64,000 bases of DNA from Planctomycetota bacterium (GTDB lineage Bacteria; Planctomycetota; Planctomycetia; Planctomycetales; Planctomycetaceae), in NCBI GenBank assembly GCA_014584345.1, contig JACTNB010000033.1:1-64000 (forward strand). Direction: 5' to 3'. The stretch's first letter is position 1. Every line of letters begins with the position of its first letter. Shown here in pieces: positions 8,926 to 18,752 of this stretch. Both the position numbers and the translations under genes were made by a program. The notes beneath the pieces are model-generated. The model was not told the DNA's origin and did no database searches. It saw only the letters and a program-made list of their open reading frames with translations.

Positions 8926-9234
8926 GAATTCGGCTTCCATGAAAACTGGAGGATCGAGAGCCTCCGAGACCTGTCAATTGAGACAGACGAGGAGTACGTT
9001 GAGAAAGGGCGTCCACACAATACTACACACAGGTCAATAGAGGCAAGTCGACGAAACCGACTTTCGCCCGACGAAAACACATGCTGGCGCAGGCACTTAT
9101 GAATATCCATGCCTTGTTTTTCAGGAGAATAATCGCTCTCCAGAGACGGAACTCTGGCTCCCCGAAGCGGTTAAGATGAACAAATCGACCGAATTGCCCC
9201 CAGGGGACACTTAGATTTCAGTACGACTTACCGC
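8926..9234. other. 309-base gap, promoter region of the LacI gene
   Basis: No gene seen. Two small hairpins are visible: GGAGG/GCCTCC (about 8948-8963) close to the lacI-type start, and CCAGAG/CTCTGG (9140-9157). The former could be an autoregulatory or leader element; neither has a T-tract. Confidence 0.35.
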
Positions 9235-9540
9235 CTATTGGCGATTCTCGCTCGGTGGCGGGAAGGGCAGACGGGGACATGGACTCTTAACCAAATCTTC
9301 CTTGCGGGCTTTGCTCAGGCGTTTTATTGCCCACTCCCGTTTCAGGGCCGCGCTTTTGTCGGGCTGAGTTTCCCAATAGACAACCTGCACGGGCAGGCGA
9401 CTGCGTGTGTAGCGTGCCCCTTTTCCGGAATTATGCTGCTCCCAGCGACGCTCCATTTCCCGTGTAATACCCGTGTACAGCGAGCCGTCGCCGCAACGCA
9501 GTATATATACATACCAGGATAGAGAAATTACCGAGTCCAT
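9235..9540 (-). CDS. GIY-YIG domain protein (UPF0213/YhbQ type)
   Basis: 101 residues forming a single GIY-YIG nuclease-like domain. The signature is WYVYILRCGDGSLYTGIT (9-26), followed by the Arg/Glu-containing helix REMERRWEQHN. This small family is widespread in bacteria, and its physiological role (DNA repair or structure-specific cleavage) is poorly settled. It lies on the minus strand, 113 bases downstream of the MMPL exporter gene, and may be cotranscribed with it. Confidence 0.82.
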   Translation of the reverse strand: MDSVISLSWYVYILRCGDGSLYTGITREMERRWEQHNSGKGARYTRSRLPVQVVYWETQPDKSAALKREWAIKRLSKARKEDLVKSPCPRLPFPPPSENRQ

Positions 9541-9653
9541 CGCACGATATCTGACGGCCTAAAAATGCAGGTGAGACTCCAGTGCATGCGGTTCTCTTAC
9601 AGAACATCCGCCTTACCCCGTTTATCGACCAGCACTGGATCTCCGTCGGACTG

Positions 9654-11984
9654 TCATCCGGAGAATTCCCGAGACTCAGGGGAATTCTCGTCCGAGGAGT
9701 CCGAGGGGATGAATATTCGCAACAGGGCGGGCAGAAACACCAGATCCGCAAACAGGGCCGAACTGATTGTCAGTACACCCATCGTGGCAAATATGCGTTG
9801 ATCCCTCAAATCGCTGAACAACACCGTCAGGAACCCAATCACAAGAATCACACTGGTCATGATCAACGCCGTCCCGGTGGCGGAAAACGCCTGGTCTATC
9901 GCTTGCGCCACGGACTGGTGGGCTCGTTCCTCCTGAAACCGGGTGAGAAAGTGAATCGTGTCGTCCACCGCAATTCCCAGGCAGACCGTAAACGCGCACA
10001 CGCTGGCCAGTTCCAGCGATTGTCCCGTCAGCACCAGATACGTACCCGTCACCGCCAGCGGGAAAAAATTTGGAACCAGCGAAATCAATCCCAGACGCAA
10101 CGAGCCATAGGCAATCGTCAGCACCAGGAAGATGATCAGCGAGGCACTCCCCAGGCTGAGTGCAAGGTCCACCACAATCTGATACAGGTCTTTCCAGCGG
10201 CTGACAGCGGAGCCGTGCAGCGTCAGCAGGAAACCCGGGCGCGACTGTTCGATCTCCCGGAGTTGCTGCTCGATTTCCATAAAGACCGGCCCATAACGGG
10301 CGATCCCCACATCCTGCACGCGAAAATCAACGTACGCCATCCGCTTTTCCGGTTCGTAGAAGGCCCGTTTGAGCGGTGGTGGCAACAATTCCACCAGGGG
10401 AAACCGATCGGCCGCCGTCCCTTCACCGGGCAACGCGTCAAGAAAATTTCGCAACGACAGCGGATACCCGATCAACTCCTGCCGCCGCAGCACGTCGTCC
10501 ACCGCCATCAGGGTCTCCAGCACTTCGGGCGCGTCCGAAGCAATGTCGGCATTCCATTCCACGCGCACGCGGCTGTTTTCCATCCCCCCCAGGGCAGCAT
10601 CCATGTGGCACATGGCACGCGAGACCTCCGCATCGAGCGGCAACGCATTTGCCCGGCGTTCGTCGGGACGCAGCGTCAGGGAAACGGAGGTCAGCAGCAG
10701 GGTCGCCAGTATCGCCACGCCACTCACCAGGCGACTGTGTCCCTGCACGAAGGCAATCAGTTGCCCCAGTTGAGTAATGTTCCGGTCGATCAACCCCTTT
10801 TCCTGACCCACGTGCAAATTTCGCCCCAATGGACTCGCGCAGGCCAGCGGAATCACCATGATGACCGACAAAAACATCAGAAACACACCCAGCACGCAAC
10901 TCTTGCCGAACTCCTGCACGATATCGTGATGCGCCAGCGCCAGCGAACCAAACCCGATCGCCGTGGTGATCGACGTTAACGCGCATGCCAGCCCCACATG
11001 AACAATTCCCGCGCGCGCGGCTGCCCGTTGCTCCAGGCCCTTCGCACGCTGCCGCCGGATTTCCACCAGCAGATGCACTCCATCCGCCAATCCCACCAGG
11101 CTCAACAGCACCGGCAGCAGAATGTCGTTGAAGGGATTGTCCTGCAAATCGAAATAACGCAGGATGCCGATCGTCCAGAATACCCCCAGCGATGTGGCCA
11201 CCCCCACAATGATGACCGCGCGGATCCCGCGAAACAGCACCAAGGCCATCAGCGCCGTCATCCCGTAACCGATCATCTGATACCACCAGCGATTCTTCGT
11301 TTGCGCTTCGATGAACGTCAGGTACATCGGGACCCGCCCCGTGATCATCATCTCGATCCCGGCTTCGGGGAATTGTGCCGCGGTCGCAGTCGCCACCTGC
11401 TTCAGCTTCGTGGTGCAGTCGGCATCGTCCGCCACGAACAGCCAGTCCAGCTTGATCATCAGCAGCAGGGTCCGGCCATCCGCGGAGAGCAATTGCCCCC
11501 CCACCAGGGGGTGTGCGATAGCCCGTTCCCGAGCCACTTCATACTGCCGTGGCGAAGCTCGTTCCCCCGGAAACAACGATTCCCGCAAACCGAACAAATT
11601 CAACACCGGCACCCGCTCCAGCCAGAAGACATCGCGCACGGTCTCGAGTTGTTCCAGGTCCCGCACGATCGCGCGGAGCGCCTTGACTCCCTGCTGGGTA
11701 AAGAACGATTCCGACTCGAGCACCAAAATCACATCCGCATCGGTCAGACTGACGGCGTCCACGTTCGGAATCGCACGGCTGGTCTCGGGACTGGCACCGA
11801 TTCGGGCAGCCGGAGGACCTTCTTCCACGGGAGCCTCGACTGGCGCACGGGTCAGCATCTCTTCGATCCACCGCGGATTGATCCGTCCCATGACCGAAAA
11901 CGCGGTTATCGAAAGAATCAGTACGCCAATTGCAAGCGGCGCATCGACCGTACCGCCGAACAGACGGTCAAACAGGCGGGACAT
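9654..11984 (-). CDS. MMPL/RND-superfamily transporter
   Basis: 776 residues with the two-fold RND layout: TM1 (about 14-32), a large outer domain, a TM2-6 block containing LPVLLSLVGLADGVHLLVEI, then a second TM7, outer domain and TM8-12 block with SVCAFTVCLGIAVDDTIHFLTRF. The D-D pair in the last motif is typical of proton-coupled SSD/MMPL proteins. Planctomycete homologues are thought to export lipids or hopanoid-type molecules, but no substrate genes are adjacent. The C-terminus is acidic and Ser-rich. No adaptor gene is next to it, as usual for MMPL proteins. Confidence 0.87.
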   Translation of the reverse strand: MSRLFDRLFGGTVDAPLAIGVLILSITAFSVMGRINPRWIEEMLTRAPVEAPVEEGPPAARIGASPETSRAIPNVDAVSLTDADVILVLESESFFTQQGVKALRAIVRDLEQLETVRDVFWLERVPVLNLFGLRESLFPGERASPRQYEVARERAIAHPLVGGQLLSADGRTLLLMIKLDWLFVADDADCTTKLKQVATATAAQFPEAGIEMMITGRVPMYLTFIEAQTKNRWWYQMIGYGMTALMALVLFRGIRAVIIVGVATSLGVFWTIGILRYFDLQDNPFNDILLPVLLSLVGLADGVHLLVEIRRQRAKGLEQRAAARAGIVHVGLACALTSITTAIGFGSLALAHHDIVQEFGKSCVLGVFLMFLSVIMVIPLACASPLGRNLHVGQEKGLIDRNITQLGQLIAFVQGHSRLVSGVAILATLLLTSVSLTLRPDERRANALPLDAEVSRAMCHMDAALGGMENSRVRVEWNADIASDAPEVLETLMAVDDVLRRQELIGYPLSLRNFLDALPGEGTAADRFPLVELLPPPLKRAFYEPEKRMAYVDFRVQDVGIARYGPVFMEIEQQLREIEQSRPGFLLTLHGSAVSRWKDLYQIVVDLALSLGSASLIIFLVLTIAYGSLRLGLISLVPNFFPLAVTGTYLVLTGQSLELASVCAFTVCLGIAVDDTIHFLTRFQEERAHQSVAQAIDQAFSATGTALIMTSVILVIGFLTVLFSDLRDQRIFATMGVLTISSALFADLVFLPALLRIFIPSDSSDENSPESREFSG

Positions 11985-12080
11985 ACATTACCATTTCGCG
12001 AAGTGACGGAGGGTGACAAGAAACCTGGGCACAACAATATCCGGTGGCAGTGCCCAGACAGGCCAGACGCAAACGGCCTA

Positions 12081-14126
12081 TTATTGCGAAGTGGCTCGTT
12101 GCCGGTTGCGGTAATGCTCCGCGATTTCCTCGCGATCCAGTTTCCCATCGTCGTTGCGATCCAGTTTCCGGAATCCGAAACGCTGCTGGGCCAATGGCAT
12201 TTCGCCTCGCGTGACCACCCCATCCCGATCGGCATCGAATCGACTGAAAAAATCTTCCACGAACTGATTCAACGCTTTCTCCCTGGCCTCGGCCTCCTCG
12301 GCCTGCCTGGCGTTTAACACGTCGGAATCCTCCTGCGGTTCCGCAGGGGCATAATCGAGCGACTCGCCACGGGGAATCGCCACCTCAAAGAACGCAATTG
12401 CCATTTCCTCCCAGGATTGATCGCCCCAGGTGACAAAAGCCGAGGGATCGGGATTGAAGGGGTTCTCCCGCGAATTATCAAAGCGTGCCGTGAATTTCAA
12501 TTGGCTGACACGCGCCAGCGACACCGGCGCAACCAGTTCATACACATGCTGCCAGTTGAAATCGTACCGGGGCACGTCCAGCAGGATTGTCTCGTCCCCC
12601 TCCTTCACCACGCTGGCTTGAAATGCCTTCCCGCGATAATGCATGTGCGGGGACAATGCCAGGATCTGGCCGTTCCGCGGTATCCGACTGGTCCCTCCAT
12701 GCACCGCATAATCGGCCGCATGCGGAGGAATTTCAAAATTCCGGTTGATTGCCGGCAACGTAAAAACTTCGTGTGTGATGTCCCGTTCCTCGCCGAACAG
12801 CAATCCCAGGGTCGTTACATCCTCTTGTTCCGAACCGTTCGGGGTGTAGTGCATTTGAAACACCAGTTGCGAACCAGCCGCTACGCGGCGGGCATGCCCC
12901 GGGGGGAGCATGACCGAACGTTGCCCGGGCACGTAGGCGCTAATCCACCCCAGCCCCTTCAACTCCTTTCCATCGGGGGGCCGCACGAAGACGATACAGT
13001 GATGAACCACCGCCCGATTCCCCGGCATCACTTGCGCGCCGATGATCCAGCGATCCTCGCGGAACCCTGGATCGACCACGAAGTACTGGTATTCGATCAC
13101 CCCATCCGCCGCTACCCGATACGGCGTCTTGCTCATCTTTACAATCTGATCCGGCTCGCGGGAAAGCTGCCACCCTGCAAGGTATTTCTCGGGAGGCGGC
13201 AGTTCCGCCGCATCGCCATATGGCATTCCGCCGCGAACCCATTCCTCCAGCATCTGCTTTTCCTTCGAGGTCATGCCGCGCTCGTTGGCATAGGAGCCAT
13301 GCGCCGGGTTGGCATGCCAGGGAGGCATACGACCATCGTGCACCACTTCCAGCATCATCTCACCCCAGCCGATCACTTCATCATAATCCAGCAGGGAGAA
13401 GGGGCCGATTTCATGGGGACGGTGACATTCCACGCAATGTTGCTGCAGTAGACGGGAAATATCCTTGCAGTAAGTCCACCGAGACGTCACTTCACCCGCG
13501 AAGGCTCGGCCAATCAGGCAGCCAACGGGGTCCGTCTGCCGTACCGCCACGGTTTCTCCCGCCAACAATTGCCGCAGGGCATCTTCCAGGTGGTGATTCC
13601 GGGGTCGATCCCGATTGGCGCCCGGCTGATACTGATCGTCGATGCGTCCACGATAGCGCACCCTGCCAGACGCATCCACCACGACGATTTCTGGAGTCCG
13701 CTTCGCCTCCAGCAGATCGGCCAAGCGGTGGTCGTAATCCTTAAACAGGGGAAAGGTGATCTCGTGTGTTTTGCCGTATTCCGCCAGTTTATCGAGGGAA
13801 TCCTGCAGGTTGCTGTTGATTCCCAGGAAACGCACCTGACGATCCGCGTAGGTCTCCGACATCCGCTGCAGTCGCGGGCCATACAATTTCGCCAGAGGGC
13901 ATTCCGCCCCCAGAAAGCAGAACACCGTGAGCCCCGCCTGATCGCGAGGTAACACTTGGGCCACGCTGTCCCCCACAACAGGCAATTGCAACTCATAAAG
14001 CGATTCGGGAACCGGCTTGTCCATTTCATCGGCCACTACTTCATTGGCCACTGCCGAAACCGAAGCCCACAGCAGTACCACGCTCGCCACCGAAATCCAT
14101 TTCCCCGTATCGAAACACATTGGCAA
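12081..14126 (-). CDS. redoxin / heme c / copper-monooxygenase-like / EF-hand fusion
   Basis: 681 residues, apparently exported (hydrophobic segment about 10-27). Domains in order: a thioredoxin-like redoxin (about 45-190) with a single Cys at GAECPLAK (73-80) rather than CxxC; a cytochrome-type heme site CVECH (231-235) in a planctomycete cytochrome-like domain; a PHM-like type II copper monooxygenase region with HHC (375-377), QMHYTP (424-429) and SPHMHYRG (492-499); and two C-terminal EF-hands, DADRDGVVTRGE and DRNDDGKLDREE. It is probably a periplasmic redox enzyme; the substrate is unknown. The exporter gene follows 96 bases downstream on the same strand. Confidence 0.82.
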   Translation of the reverse strand: MPMCFDTGKWISVASVVLLWASVSAVANEVVADEMDKPVPESLYELQLPVVGDSVAQVLPRDQAGLTVFCFLGAECPLAKLYGPRLQRMSETYADRQVRFLGINSNLQDSLDKLAEYGKTHEITFPLFKDYDHRLADLLEAKRTPEIVVVDASGRVRYRGRIDDQYQPGANRDRPRNHHLEDALRQLLAGETVAVRQTDPVGCLIGRAFAGEVTSRWTYCKDISRLLQQHCVECHRPHEIGPFSLLDYDEVIGWGEMMLEVVHDGRMPPWHANPAHGSYANERGMTSKEKQMLEEWVRGGMPYGDAAELPPPEKYLAGWQLSREPDQIVKMSKTPYRVAADGVIEYQYFVVDPGFREDRWIIGAQVMPGNRAVVHHCIVFVRPPDGKELKGLGWISAYVPGQRSVMLPPGHARRVAAGSQLVFQMHYTPNGSEQEDVTTLGLLFGEERDITHEVFTLPAINRNFEIPPHAADYAVHGGTSRIPRNGQILALSPHMHYRGKAFQASVVKEGDETILLDVPRYDFNWQHVYELVAPVSLARVSQLKFTARFDNSRENPFNPDPSAFVTWGDQSWEEMAIAFFEVAIPRGESLDYAPAEPQEDSDVLNARQAEEAEAREKALNQFVEDFFSRFDADRDGVVTRGEMPLAQQRFGFRKLDRNDDGKLDREEIAEHYRNRQRATSQ

Positions 14127-14227
14127 TCTCCCTGATATCGTCTGTTTCTTCCCTTGTATTACGTCTCAAGCCTCAGCACGCAATTCCCGGCGCCACATCT
14201 CGGGGCATCGCGCGCTGCCAGCCGAGG

Positions 14228-14794
14228 CTACCGCAACGCCTGTTCTATCGCACCCTCCAGATCGCCGCTGGAATCTGAATTCCACACAATCACTCCCTCC
14301 TTGTTGGCCACCCAAACTGCCGGAATGTACTCTGCCCGCAGATGCATCAATGTCTCCACGGCACCATATCCGTTTGGCCACTCGATCCCCGTTTCCCGCA
14401 GAAAAGTTTCGATTTCCGGCAACATGCCCGATGGTTCGACCGTCAATCCCACGAATACGACATCGCCCCGTTCCGAAAATCGCCGATACGTCTTCACCAG
14501 GTGAGGCGCTTCGATCAGGCAGGGCAGGCACCAGGTTGCCCAGGCATCCACCACCACAACTTTTCCGGTCAGGTCGGGCAGGGGACCGTTAACCCACCCC
14601 TCGGCTTCAATTTTCGGCAGCAGTTCCCCCGTCGCCAGCCCCCCCTGTTCAGTCGATCCCAGCAGCCCTGTCAACAACACCAACAACACAACCGATCCCG
14701 CCAGCGCCACCGCGATAAAAATGGCCAGTGTCAATGCCGACGAGGGTGAGAATCGCCTGGTTTTCTCCCCGGAGGAATGCGTCGGGAATCTCAT
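14228..14794 (-). CDS. membrane-anchored TlpA-like thioredoxin
   Basis: 188 residues. I start it at 14794 because that ATG overlaps the stop of the upstream methyltransferase (ATGA), a typical coupled start, and leaves a good anchor: one transmembrane helix (about 21-45) followed by a TlpA/ResA domain. The active site is WATWCLPC with Cys pair at 89 and 92. Such proteins reduce disulfides or apocytochrome heme sites on the outer side of the membrane. Ile-Pro at the usual cis-Pro position (EYIPAVWV) is present. The neighbour downstream is the redoxin-heme fusion, suggesting shared extracytoplasmic redox chemistry. Confidence 0.87.
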   Translation of the reverse strand: MRFPTHSSGEKTRRFSPSSALTLAIFIAVALAGSVVLLVLLTGLLGSTEQGGLATGELLPKIEAEGWVNGPLPDLTGKVVVVDAWATWCLPCLIEAPHLVKTYRRFSERGDVVFVGLTVEPSGMLPEIETFLRETGIEWPNGYGAVETLMHLRAEYIPAVWVANKEGVIVWNSDSSGDLEGAIEQALR

Positions 14795-15549
14795 GGCTGC
14801 GACGGCTTTCGCGTAAAGATCATCAGGTGTTGACGTGGCAGCTTGTCTATTGTTTCGGTATGTTCCAGATTCCACTCCGGTAGAGTCAGTTCCCTGACGG
14901 CCTGTTTTTCCGACATTTTATGCACCAGTTTGATCGGCACGCGCGGGTCTTCCAGGCGATACTCCACCAGCGCGATGCGACCACCGGGCTTCAGCGATTG
15001 CGTCATGTTTTGCAGCATTTCGTAGGGAAATTCAAATTCATGATAGACATCGACCATCAAAATCAAATCGACGCTCTCCCGCTCCAGCTTCGGACTGTTC
15101 GCTTCCCCCAGCAACAGTTCCACGTTCGAAACCTTCTCCCGCGATAGCTTGTTCTGCAACAACAGCAACATTTCGGGCTGAATATCGACCGCGATCACCT
15201 TTCCGCCCGGCGCCACCTTGGGAGCCATCCGCATCGTCAGCACGCCACTCCCCGCGCCGATGTCGGCCACGACCATGCCCGGTTTCAAATCCAGCAACCG
15301 CGTCAGCAAGGTCAGGCGTTCTTCCGCCTCGCGCTCGGGACGCTCCAGCCAGATCGCCGCCGGATGCCCCATGACATGCGCGATCTCCCGCCCCAGATAA
15401 AATTTACCGATCCCATTGGGATCGTGTTCTTCCCGGAACTCGTAGCGAGAATTCGTCGCTGGCTCCTGGGCGGAAATTCTCGGCTGAAAGTGCACCTGCA
15501 GCAGGAACAGCATTGCGATCCAGCATAGACCACGCGGGGCAGGGCTCAT
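14791..15549 (-). CDS. class I SAM methyltransferase with apparent signal peptide
   Basis: 252 residues. A hydrophobic N-terminal segment (about 8-26) ending before AQEPA looks like a cleavable signal peptide, and a good ribosome site (AAGGAAG) precedes this start. The methyltransferase core is complete: DIGAGSGVLTMRMA motif I (about 96-109), VIAVDIQPEML (acidic ribose binder), LILMVDVYHEFEFPYEML, and LKPGGRIALVEYR. Export would place a SAM enzyme outside the cytoplasm, which is odd; alternatively the segment is an anchor. Its stop overlaps the TlpA-like gene start, so the two are probably made together. Confidence 0.83.
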   Translation of the reverse strand: MSPAPRGLCWIAMLFLLQVHFQPRISAQEPATNSRYEFREEHDPNGIGKFYLGREIAHVMGHPAAIWLERPEREAEERLTLLTRLLDLKPGMVVADIGAGSGVLTMRMAPKVAPGGKVIAVDIQPEMLLLLQNKLSREKVSNVELLLGEANSPKLERESVDLILMVDVYHEFEFPYEMLQNMTQSLKPGGRIALVEYRLEDPRVPIKLVHKMSEKQAVRELTLPEWNLEHTETIDKLPRQHLMIFTRKPSQP

Positions 15550-15604
15550 TAATTCTTCCTTGGCTTTGAGGAGATTCCAAAGGCAGCACCCCGAAGAGGC
15601 ATGC

Positions 15605-17446
15605 TCACAACGCTTCCCCCGTATCGATCGCGCGGGGACGCTCCAGGTACATCAGCAGCACGGTCAGATCGGCGGGCGTAATCCCACTAATTCGCTCCGC
15701 TTGTCCTAGCGTAACGGGACGTATCTGGCTCAGCTTGTCTCGCGCTTCATGCCGCAACTGCTTCAGCGACTGATAATCGAAACTCGCGGGTATGCGGACC
15801 GCGTGAATTTTTGACTGTCGGGCAATTTCCTTTTCCTGACGCTTCAAGTAACCCGAATACTGCCCGTCGATCTCCACTTGTCGCGCGGCCGCGGCGGTCA
15901 ACTCCAGTTGCCCCAACTCCGGCACCATGTCCAGCAGTTTTTCCCAGGTCATCTCGGGCCGGCGCAACCATTCTTCCAGGGTGTTCTGCTGGAATCGCCT
16001 GGTCCTGATGAACTGTTCCGCCCGCTGAATCTGTTCCACGTGCCGATCGTACCGCGCCAGGCGATCCCCTCCGGCCAAGCCGATTTCGCGTGCCAGGGGC
16101 GTCAAACGGCGATCGGCATTGTCCTGCCTCAGCAACAGCCGATACTCGGCCCGCGAGGTAAACATCCGATAGGGCTCGTCAACTCCCTTGGTCACCAGGT
16201 CGTCGATCAGCACTCCCAGATAGGCCTCACGACGATCCAGCACGAATTCGCCCTGGCCCCCCGCCTTGCGTGCCGCATTGATGCCCGCGATCAATCCCTG
16301 GCCGGCTGCCTCCTCATAACCCGTGGTGCCATTGATCTGGCCCGCGAAGTACAAACCGGAAATCCGTTTCGTTTCCAGCGTCGGCGTCAATTGCGTTGGC
16401 GGGGCGTAGTCGTATTCCACCGCGTATCCATACCGCATGATTTCCGCGCGTTCCAGTCCCTTGATGGCATGAATCATCCGATCCTGCACGTCGCGGGGCA
16501 ACGAGGTGGAAATCCCATTGCAGTAATACTCCTGGGTGTGTCGCCCCTCGGGTTCCAGAAAAATCTGATGCGATTCCTTCTCCGCGAAACGCACCACCTT
16601 GTCTTCGATCGACGGGCAGTAACGAGGTCCACGCGAGTTGATCTGCCCCGAATACATCGGTGCCCGATGCAGGTTCTCGCGGATCGCCTCGTGCACGATG
16701 GCATTCGTGTCGGTCAGGTAACAATCCAGTTGCGACTGCGAAATGCGTTCCGTTAAAAAGGAAAAGGGTTGCGGATCGTCGTCGCCCGGCTGAGGACTCA
16801 ACTGGCTAAAATCGATCGTGCGGCCATTCAGCCGGGCAGGGGTTCCCGTTTTGAAACGGGCCAGTTCAAAACCCAGGCGACGCAACGAATCGGACAGCGT
16901 TCCCGTCGTCCCTTCGCCCGCGCGACCTCCGGCGGTCCTGGCTTCGCCCGTATGCATCACGGCCTGTAGAAACGTCCCCGTGGTCAGAATCACCGCCCGC
17001 GCCCGGTAATACGCCGATCCCCGCACGCGCACACCGGATATGCGGTCCTGCTCCACCACCAGCTCTTCCACCTGCTCCTGCCGCAACGACAGATTTTCCT
17101 GTTCCTCGACCCGCAGCTTCATCAGAAATTGATAGGCCTTTTTGTCCGCCTGGGCGCGCGGCGAATGCATTGCCGGGCCCTTGCTGCGATTGAGCATGCG
17201 AAACTGGATGCCGGTTTCATCGATTACCCGGCCCATTTCCCCCCCCAACGCATCGATTTCGCGGACGATCTGCCCCTTCGCCACGCCTCCGATCGCGGGA
17301 TTGCAACTCATCTGCCCGACCGTGTCGCAGTTCATCGTCAACAATGCCGTTCTGGCTCCCAGCCGCGCGGCGGCCAGCGCCGCCTCGGTTCCCGCATGGC
17401 CGGCCCCAATCACCAGCACGTCATAATCGTAAACAGACTCTGTCAT
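15605..17446 (-). CDS. mnmG: tRNA uridine-5-carboxymethylaminomethyl modification enzyme MnmG
   Basis: 613 residues from the preferred Met, close to the family norm of about 620-630. With MnmE it installs the cmnm5 group on U34 of tRNAs, using FAD, NADH and methylene-THF. Seen: the FAD loop VIGAGHAGTEAALAAARLG (from 12), CNPAIGGVAKGQIVREIDALGG, the conserved YCPSIEDKVVRF and GQINGTTGYEEAAGQGL segments, and the C-terminal helical domain ending in SGITPADLTVLLMYLERP. The frame opens at 17488 but MTESVYDYD fits the family better. The MnmE partner is not in the window. Confidence 0.96.
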   Translation of the reverse strand: MTESVYDYDVLVIGAGHAGTEAALAAARLGARTALLTMNCDTVGQMSCNPAIGGVAKGQIVREIDALGGEMGRVIDETGIQFRMLNRSKGPAMHSPRAQADKKAYQFLMKLRVEEQENLSLRQEQVEELVVEQDRISGVRVRGSAYYRARAVILTTGTFLQAVMHTGEARTAGGRAGEGTTGTLSDSLRRLGFELARFKTGTPARLNGRTIDFSQLSPQPGDDDPQPFSFLTERISQSQLDCYLTDTNAIVHEAIRENLHRAPMYSGQINSRGPRYCPSIEDKVVRFAEKESHQIFLEPEGRHTQEYYCNGISTSLPRDVQDRMIHAIKGLERAEIMRYGYAVEYDYAPPTQLTPTLETKRISGLYFAGQINGTTGYEEAAGQGLIAGINAARKAGGQGEFVLDRREAYLGVLIDDLVTKGVDEPYRMFTSRAEYRLLLRQDNADRRLTPLAREIGLAGGDRLARYDRHVEQIQRAEQFIRTRRFQQNTLEEWLRRPEMTWEKLLDMVPELGQLELTAAAARQVEIDGQYSGYLKRQEKEIARQSKIHAVRIPASFDYQSLKQLRHEARDKLSQIRPVTLGQAERISGITPADLTVLLMYLERPRAIDTGEAL

Positions 17447-17567
17447 CGATTCTCTAATCAAGTAGTGGAAAGTTCCATTCAACGGCACGGAAAATCGGAT
17501 TTCGCCAAGCCGTGCGTATCCGCGCCGTCTCAGACATTCGCCCCGTGTTTCTCGAACGCCCCCGGCT

Positions 17568-18602
17568 TTACGGCTTCCGATCGCTCCAGGCCCAGTCGCT
17601 CGGCTTTACCCCCTTCTTGAAGCCATCAAACCCATAAAACAAAGGTTCGAAGGGAGCGACGAACTCGACGTTCGCCCGCTCGGGGATCCGATCCTCCAGT
17701 CCTATGGCCCAGTAAGCCGCATTGACATGCAACCGCCGCAGATCCTCGCATTTCAGATCGATGGAGGAACTGAACGTCGTGCAGAAAATCCGGTTTTTCA
17801 CCCCATCGGGATGCGTGTAGTCTCGTATCCACGCCAAAGGCATCATCGGCTCGTTCTTGTCGCCCTTAACCGGCGGATCCTCGGGATGCATCCCTGTCAG
17901 CACCTGACCATGCACCAGCACGGTGGCATCGGCGGGAAGTTGCCGAACCCCGTACACATCGGTCGGGCCCCACAAATCGACCACCCCCTTGAGAATCGGG
18001 TGCTGTTGCTGTTCGGGATTCAGCACACCCCGGGTACTTTCGGCCTTGTGTTTCCCATGATGCGAAAACCACGTCTCTCCGAACACTTCCATGCCGAAGC
18101 CGCCCCGCCATTCCGGGCCGCCGTGTGTCCACGTGTACTTGAAGTACGGACTGTTCTTGTTCCGGCTGTAATTAAACCCATGCGTGGCGGTCCGCAGCCC
18201 TACGATCGGTTTGCCAGCACGGAAGTAATCATCGAAATACTTCATCTGTTCGTCGGGAAGTTCGCGAAAGCGGGTGAATAACACCACCAGATCGGCGCTG
18301 GGGAGCAGATGCATTCCAGGGATGTTCGTCTGGTTCTTCGGGTCGATTTCTCCTGTTTCTGGATCGATCGAAAACAGCACGGTACACTTAAACCCGTGAT
18401 GCCGGGCCAGAATCTGGGCCAGCATCGGACAGGCCTCCTCGGACCGATATTCCTCGTCCCCGCTGATGAAGACGATATGCTTCCCCACCCCCGGGCCTTG
18501 CGTTCCTTCATAAACCACCCACTGTTCGTCGGCTGCCAAACGGGCTGCGCCGAAAAGCAGCAGACTCAACAGACATAAGCCGTATCTTGCAATGGAGATC
18601 AT
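17568..18602 (-). CDS. exported ThuA-domain protein
   Basis: 344 residues with a signal peptide (about 1-24, ending AADE). The body is a ThuA-like (trehalose utilization) class I glutamine-amidotransferase-fold domain: KHIVFISGDEEYRSEEACPMLA, DLVVLFTRFRELPDEQM, PIVGLRTATHGF. Planctomycetes carry many such proteins, often near oxidoreductases and DUF1501-type genes, with an ill-defined role in sugar metabolism. Here it is followed on the same strand by mnmG after about 120 bases, which is probably coincidental. Confidence 0.85.
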   Translation of the reverse strand: MISIARYGLCLLSLLLFGAARLAADEQWVVYEGTQGPGVGKHIVFISGDEEYRSEEACPMLAQILARHHGFKCTVLFSIDPETGEIDPKNQTNIPGMHLLPSADLVVLFTRFRELPDEQMKYFDDYFRAGKPIVGLRTATHGFNYSRNKNSPYFKYTWTHGGPEWRGGFGMEVFGETWFSHHGKHKAESTRGVLNPEQQQHPILKGVVDLWGPTDVYGVRQLPADATVLVHGQVLTGMHPEDPPVKGDKNEPMMPLAWIRDYTHPDGVKNRIFCTTFSSSIDLKCEDLRRLHVNAAYWAIGLEDRIPERANVEFVAPFEPLFYGFDGFKKGVKPSDWAWSDRKP

Positions 18603-18752
18603 CCCTCGGTCCCTTGAACGCTAGCTTGAAAAGGGGCATACCCCGCGACCAACACGGCTGCCCGGTTCGGTCGCGGCAACGACACTCAGCATACTCGGTT
18701 GGCGCACCCCGAACCACCCTCGGTCTACTACCCCCGCCACCCCTGTTGCGTT

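Noticed and set aside
7849..9102. Long plus-strand frame across the LacI gene
   Set aside because: It mirrors the LacI coding sequence; the LacI protein has a full helix-turn-helix and effector domain.
9582..12317. Two long plus-strand frames opposite the MMPL gene
   Set aside because: They are Gln/His/Arg-rich shadows of a clearly conserved exporter.
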